Source: Lutraria lutraria
Lineage: Eukaryota > Mollusca > Bivalvia > Venerida > Mactridae
Assembly (NCBI GenBank): GCA_964023205.1
Contig: OZ026833.1
Span: 41,323,137-41,387,136 of the forward strand
Reading direction: 5' to 3'
DNA length: 64,000 bases
Shown: in pieces, positions 60,999 to 64,000 of the stretch
Position numbering within the stretch: position 1 is the first letter of the stretch
How the letters are laid out: the number at the start of each line of letters is the position of its first letter
Made by a program: the position numbers and the translations under genes
Notes under the pieces: generated by a model
What the model was told of the DNA's origin: nothing
What the model saw: only the letters and a program-made list of their open reading frames with translations
The model's database searches: none

Positions 60999-61162
60999 CT
61001 ACATGCTTGTCAGATAATAAGCAGACGACCTATGTCTCTGTTTATTAGCCTTTAGTTTTTGTGTTGTCAATGCAATCAAAAACAGAAGTGTAGAAAAAGC
61101 TGTTATTCCAGCAGCGGCATAAAATGGTACCGTGTAAGATCCAGACTGGTCTCTGATATATC
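60999..61162 (-). CDS. SLC16 gene C exon: TM12 and C-terminus
   Basis: 164 nt after 'tatttcag'. It reads YIRDQSGSYTVPFYAAAG, ITAFSTLLFLIALTTQKLK and ends RHRSSAYYLTSM before TAG. The frame running from 61477 to 61103 in another phase is not the product. Confidence 0.9.
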
Positions 61163-63580
61163 CTGAAATATAGAATAAATATTACATGCTATTGACACAC
61201 AAAACAGTATACAACCAATAATTATAATCATGTCTATGACAGAACTCGAAATACAACACATGTTGTCAATTAGAATAGGCACGTGTGTCCGTATAGAGAA
61301 AATAAATCGAAATACCACATGCACAAGATAACCTTCAGCACAAATGCAGGCAACGAAAATTGTACCCTTAACACAGTGAAAATTTAATGTAACAAACAAT
61401 AGTACGTTGTTTAAATATGAAATAATTCTAAGATATATGAATATGCATGAAGATAAATATGTTCGTTTTGTGAACACATACCGCTAACAGGTCCAGCAAT
61501 CGCGTTCCCAATACCATTTGCTGAGAAGAGTATACCAATAGCAGTAGGAAGATTCTTGACTCCAACTAAATTCGTCGAGATCACACTGAACATTGTAATG
61601 AACATTCCAAGAGGTATTCCAGCGACAGTTAAGACTCCAATAGTAAAGCCTCTGGATGAAGACAACGAAAATCCAATTAAAACTAGTGTAGATACAAGCG
61701 AGGCAAAGAAAGGACAGAACAGTGTTGGAATATACTTAGATTGCATCATGGCCCCCGGAATAAGACGTCCAAATAGATTAACAATGTTCATAAGGAGCAG
61801 GCCGAATGTAACATCGTTTAAGGAAAGACCTTTCTCATCAAATACGTCAGTAACAAAAATCAATGCGATGCCAATTGCAGGAAATGCAAGTACACAACCA
61901 ATGGTAAAAATCACAAAACTTTTATTTCGTAAAATGTATTTTATACTCTGGAGAAATGTCAATGGTCCTTCAGTTTCATCAGCGTTTGCTGTCGTTGCTT
62001 TGTCTCCTTGGTGAACTCTTATCTTTCTGGTTTTAGAATCACCTTGCAGCACTGGAAAGTGTTTAATATAAAATATGTCATTGTCTGTATTTTTAGGAAC
62101 ATCTTTGTCTTTTTCAATTGTTATCTTGTCACCACTTGTTATGACTCTGGCACGTATGTATTGTTGGTACACCCGCAAACGTTTAGAATTCATGTTTCCA
62201 ATCTGAGTCTCTTCCTTTACTACTGGCCGTTTCCAAAGTAAACACCCAGGAATACAATTCATTGTCAAACCTCCAATGATCAATAATGCACCGCGGAAAC
62301 CGTACAGATTACTGAAAATAGTTCACAGATCCTATTCGATTAACATTTCGACTCTTATCAAACATGTGTCCAGTTTAGATAAAATTACATATGAATTACT
62401 GAGGGTACAAATACGTATGAATAAAAAGAATGTCATTTTTTTAGTAGTTTCCTGACCATCTTACTTCAAGAAGGATTACAAAAAACCCTCATCGGAACGG
62501 TAACAAGAAACATATTATATATAGTAACTATTGTACTATTGACGTATTTCTGGTTTGGACTAAAACTATGTAATTGTACCTTAAAAAGGCAAGTATATAT
62601 GGGTACATCATACCACCAAGGGCGACTCCTGACGCATGTAATGACAGCATTAGCAGTTTTCTTTTACCTTCGAAATGTTGACCGATGGCAATAGCTGAAC
62701 AAATGTATAAACATCCTATTCCAAATGCTGCAATGGTATGATTAATACATTGACATCCAATCAGTAATATCCAAGCTTCATGATCATAATGCCCTCATGT
62801 ATTTACGATCGAATGTTAAGTTTTGAGAACATTGTAACTATGATGCACATATCAAAGCTCCGAATAACAAATACTGAATAACAGGATCTAGCAACACCAG
62901 TGTTTTTATTATCATTTCCATCATGAGTTTTCATAATGTTACTGTAAATGATATGTATTCATATTTTACGTGCTTGTACACTTAGGTCTACCAGGTAGAT
63001 TCTTTTTTACATCTCTGTTTGAAAATTAAGTTATTCAGAATTTAGTTATTAATGGTATGCTTGAAACATTTTAATAATAAAAAACCCCGACAAAGTCTAG
63101 ACATTCTGATAAAAACCCCAAGTTGTTCTTTCAAGCCGTGTGTGAAAATGAAAGCATGGAAAATGAATAGCACCCGAAAAAATATAGAAAAATTATCTTT
63201 GGTCCATTTCATGTGCAATCTGTAGGATCTATAAATCTTTGATAACCGTATATTTTCGGAATAACATTCAAATAACAAATGTAAATCTATGTAATTAGGT
63301 ACAAACAATTCATTTAGAAAACACCAATGATTGTGCATATGCTGGCAAAAAAAGAACAGGTAATGATTAAAACAAAGCCATATTAAAAGTGGACACGCGT
63401 TTATACTTAAAATCGAGGTAATTAAGTATTGCTTACCATGTATTATTCCATAACAGATTGTCATTTGCACTACAGACGTTGTAAAGAAACATCCAATTAG
63501 GCCTAAACTAGCAAGCACTCCTCCGCCTATTCCACTAATTACTATTCCCAATTTGTGGATAACGACTCCAGATAACAAGC
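60999..63580 (-). CDS. SLC16-like gene C, 3' part (5' end outside window)
   Basis: Four exons in minus-strand order: 63437-63580, 62580-62727, 61482-62311, 60999-61162; 427 residues and a stop. The start exon and TM1 exon are expected past 64000. It shares exon sizes and phases with gene A (144, 148, about 800, about 150 nt) and the strings FGLLLMNI, SLYGFRGAL-like SNLYGFRGALLIIGGLTMN, and LVLIGFSLSSSRGFTIGVL. The central loop is longer and basic (IRARVITSGDKITIEKDKD) where gene A is acidic. A major facilitator transporter, probably at the plasma membrane; substrate not predictable. Confidence 0.88.
61482..62311 (-). CDS. SLC16 gene C exon: TM6, central loop, TM7-TM11
   Basis: 830 nt, acceptor 'attttcag', donor 'gtatgt'. 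It reads NLYGFRGALLIIGGLTMN, a loop about 20 residues longer than in gene A, then helices with NLFGRLIPGAMMQS and GVKNLPTAIGILFS, ending AIAGPVSG. Confidence 0.94.
62580..62727 (-). CDS. SLC16 gene C exon: TM4-TM5
   Basis: 148 nt, acceptor 'attgcag', donor 'gtacaa'. It reads FGIGCLYICSAIAIGQHFEG then KRKLLMLSLHASG and MMYPYILAFL. Counterpart of 42234-42381. Confidence 0.9.
63437..63580 (-). CDS. SLC16 gene C exon: TM2-TM3
   Basis: 144 nt, acceptor 'atttgcag', donor 'gtaagc'. It reads LLSGVVIHKLGIVISGIGGG, VLASLGLIGCFF and MTICYGIIHG (first glycine/alanine codon split). About 88% identical in bases to the solitary exon 49452-49595, by eye count. Confidence 0.9.
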
Positions 63581-64000
63581 CTGCAAATCAAATAAAACGT
63601 TCACGATGTAAGCAACCCAACTAGTGGTTTCAACTAACTTCTCATACTTAGACCAGAACTGTATTTCGTCATCACTCACATACTTAGTTCTGAACGTCTC
63701 AGCTTTTACAAGAGTTTTGTGTACCACATATAAGGTCAAAGAAGGTACGCGTTTTAGAAATAATTTCTTTCTGTGCAATACTTTTGATAGAAAATATGCT
63801 GTTATCTACAAGAACATCAAAGAAAGGATTTATTGTATAGCGTACTGGTTTTGATATTTGATTATCTTCGTAAACCAAGTTACACATTTCAGTTTCGTTT
63901 ATGCTATAAAAATGCGGTATGTATGACAGCAAATACTTAATAAGAGAAAACATGTTTTTGAGTATCTGCTTGAAGCGAAACAATCGGTGTCAAATGGTTT

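Noticed and set aside
61103..61477. 124-residue minus-strand open frame
   Set aside because: It is mostly intron; its last part overlaps the true TM12 exon in a different phase.
1..64000. CRISPR array, operon or phage-like system
   Set aside because: The window is spliced eukaryotic DNA; the regular repeats are minisatellites and transposon cores without spacer structure or cas-like genes.

Overview
This window is animal nuclear DNA, most likely from a bivalve mollusc. It is AT-rich, has intron-split genes with GT/AG splice sites, and is dense in short repeats of the kind common in clams: tRNA-headed SINEs, inverted-repeat elements, and elements with ~160-bp tandem cores that start and end in short palindromes such as 'AGCTCACCAGAGC' and 'GGGCCATGATGGCCC'. 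The bivalve call is inference from repeat style and codon/intron structure; no marker fixes the species.

Region 1 (1-31008, + strand) is the C-terminal part of a P4-ATPase phospholipid flippase of the ATP8A1/ATP8A2 type. I could place 23 exons with consistent phases, from the nucleotide-binding domain (KGA) through the P-domain (TGDK, GDGANDV), membrane helices M5-M10 and the autoinhibitory tail (GFAFS) to the stop at 31006-31008. The N-terminal half lies upstream of the window. Three splicing options stand out: a mutually exclusive pair of 75-nt exons for the M5-M6 hairpin, an in-frame 48-nt cassette exon after the IDGK motif, and a 33-nt Pro/Ser microexon just before the autoinhibitory motif.

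Region 2 (31009-40093) is the likely long 3' UTR of the flippase plus the spacer to the next, convergent gene. It holds a 22-bp tandem array, a ~1.4-kb minisatellite with a 28-bp unit, and a ~160-bp tandem array.

Region 3 (40094-64000, - strand) is a small tandem cluster of SLC16-like (monocarboxylate transporter) genes of the major facilitator superfamily. Gene A (40094-47388) is complete: six exons give a 465-residue open frame that begins in a start-codon exon with only five coding bases. A solitary intact exon (49452-49595) is a remnant or alternative exon of a second copy. Gene C (60999-63580) carries the last four exons of a further copy that continues past the right edge. Exon lengths and phases match between A and C (144 and 148 nt exactly), showing tandem duplication.

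Between and inside the SLC16 genes lie several inverted-repeat elements, one with perfect 34-bp ends and a target duplication, another with a very recent 398-bp internal tandem duplication, and a decayed LINE reverse transcriptase interrupted by a tRNA-Asp-headed SINE. I found no bacterial-type or viral system and no CRISPR array.
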